Part shown: one piece after another, positions 13,529 through 14,006 of the stretch
How the letters are laid out: each line of letters starts with the position of its first letter
Position numbering within the stretch: position 1 is the stretch's first letter
Origin: an uncultured Clostridium sp.
GTDB lineage: Bacteria; Bacillota; Clostridia; TANB77; CAG-508
NCBI GenBank assembly: GCA_946497905.1
Contig: CAMMMI010000045.1
Location: 1 to 14,006 of the forward strand
Length of the DNA stretch: 14,006 bases
Reading direction: 5' to 3'
Notes under the pieces: model-generated
Told to the model about the DNA's origin: nothing
Databases searched by the model: none
Seen by the model: only the letters and a program-made list of their open reading frames with translations
Program-made: the position numbers and the translations under genes

Positions 13529-13560
13529 TAATAATGTCGCTAGACATTTGTCAATGACAT

Positions 13561-13652
<92 letters not shown>

Positions 13653-13660
13653 AAAACAAT

Positions 13661-13706
13661 AAGGTTAGATATTTAGTATATTTAAGCAAGTATCTAACTT
13701 TTATTT
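13661..13706 (+). terminator. Hairpin between the two serine tRNAs
   Basis: AAGGTTAGATA (13661-13671) pairs with TATCTAACTTT (13691-13701) with one G-T pair, around a 19-nt loop, and is followed by TATTT. It may terminate the first tRNA transcript or act as a processing structure. No separate promoter for the second tRNA is obvious, so read-through is likely. Confidence 0.5.
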
Positions 13707-13718
13707 ATAAAATGAAAT

Positions 13719-13808
13719 GGAGATGTACCCAAGTGGTGAAGGGGACTGTTTGCTAAACAGTTAGGTCTCGAAAGGGGCGCGGAGGTTCGAACCCTCTCAT
13801 CTCCGCCA
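13719..13808 (+). tRNA. tRNA-Ser (anticodon GCT)
   Basis: The acceptor GGAGATG (13719-13725) pairs with CATCTCC (13798-13804), then the G discriminator and encoded CCA (13806-13808). The anticodon arm ACTGT-TTGCTAA-ACAGT gives GCT at 13752-13754. The long variable arm (13762-13780 region) is of the serine type, and the T arm GGAGG-TTCGAAC-CCTCT closes with one G-T pair. It reads AGC/AGU codons. It sits 66 bp after tRNA-Ser(TGA), together covering both serine codon boxes. Confidence 0.97.
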
Positions 13809-13815
13809 TAAAATG

Positions 13816-13850
13816 ATATAAAGTAAATTTTTGCTTTATATTATTTTTTT
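13816..13850 (+). terminator. Terminator after tRNA-Ser (GCT)
   Basis: ATATAAAG (13816-13823) and CTTTATAT (13834-13841) form a perfect 8-bp stem with a 10-nt loop, followed by TATTTTTTT (13842-13850). The place and T-run fit a rho-independent terminator for the tRNA transcript, though the stem is AT-rich. Confidence 0.6.
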
Positions 13851-13984
13851 GCTTAAAATCAAAAAACTAAACTTTTACATGACATGAAAAAAGATGAATT
13901 AAGATAAAATAAAGTGAAATATATATCGTAAAAATATTGGGATTTAAAAATTACAGGATAAAGACATGAAATTTTTTTAATAAT

Positions 13985-14006
13985 GTCTCTATCCATTGAG
14001 CTAACT
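13985..14006 (-). pseudogene. Partial tRNA-like sequence at the window edge
   Basis: On the minus strand the last 22 bases read AGTTAGCTCAATGGATAGAG followed by AC, which matches the end of an acceptor stem plus a complete D-arm (TAGCTC..GATAGAG). The sequence that should form the anticodon arm (ACATTATTAAAA, complement of 13975-13986) does not pair and has no recognisable anticodon loop. It is therefore either a truncated tRNA remnant or a chance match. The upstream half lies outside the window. Confidence 0.4.

Overview
This window is the replication-origin neighbourhood of a very AT-rich, low-GC Gram-positive bacterium, most likely a member of the Clostridia. The support is the gene order dnaN-dnaA-(oriC)-rpmH-rnpA-yidD-yidC-jag-mnmE-mnmG-rsmG-parA-parB, a DUF4446 gene followed by two serine tRNAs, strong AGGAGG-type ribosome binding sites, ATA/AGA/AAA-dominated codon use, and a YidC without an N-terminal signal or periplasmic domain. 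I cannot name the species from the sequence.

Layout. Positions 1-427 are AT-rich and non-coding. They hold the dnaN terminator, a perfect DnaA box and two T/C-rich repeat copies 120 bp apart. dnaN (428-1546) and dnaA (1878-3239) run leftward. Everything right of 3,710 (rpmH onward) runs rightward, so transcription diverges from the dnaA-rpmH gap, as expected for bidirectional replication. DnaA boxes lie on both sides of dnaA. Those in the dnaA-rpmH gap surround a dnaA promoter. Those in the dnaA-dnaN gap lead into a run of TAG/TAA triplets (DnaA-trio pattern) and a very AT-rich stretch beside dnaN, which I read as the unwinding site.

Right of the origin is a translation and membrane-insertion cluster: L34 (GTG start, 44 aa), the RNase P protein, YidD (overlapping rnpA), YidC and the RNA-binding protein Jag/KhpB. 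A hairpin with a T-tract then separates jag from mnmE. MnmE and MnmG jointly modify the wobble uridine of tRNAs, and RsmG methylates 16S rRNA. mnmE carries an apparent +1 frameshift near 6314: its conserved N-terminus lies in a different frame from the rest of the protein. A 529-bp non-coding gap with palindromes and a lone DnaA box separates mnmE from mnmG.

Between rsmG and parA is a roughly 240-bp imperfect palindrome with 54-bp outer arms matching at 53 positions, either a MITE-like element or a large structured RNA. parA (TTG start, own promoter) and parB form the chromosome segregation operon. A DUF4446 membrane-anchored protein follows, then tRNA-Ser(TGA) and tRNA-Ser(GCT), each with a terminator-like hairpin. 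The right edge cuts into a minus-strand tRNA-like fragment whose downstream part does not fold as a tRNA.

I see no phage, CRISPR, toxin-antitoxin or defence system here. The content is core genome. The most interesting items are the mnmE frameshift, the large palindrome, and the clear DnaA-trio in the origin.
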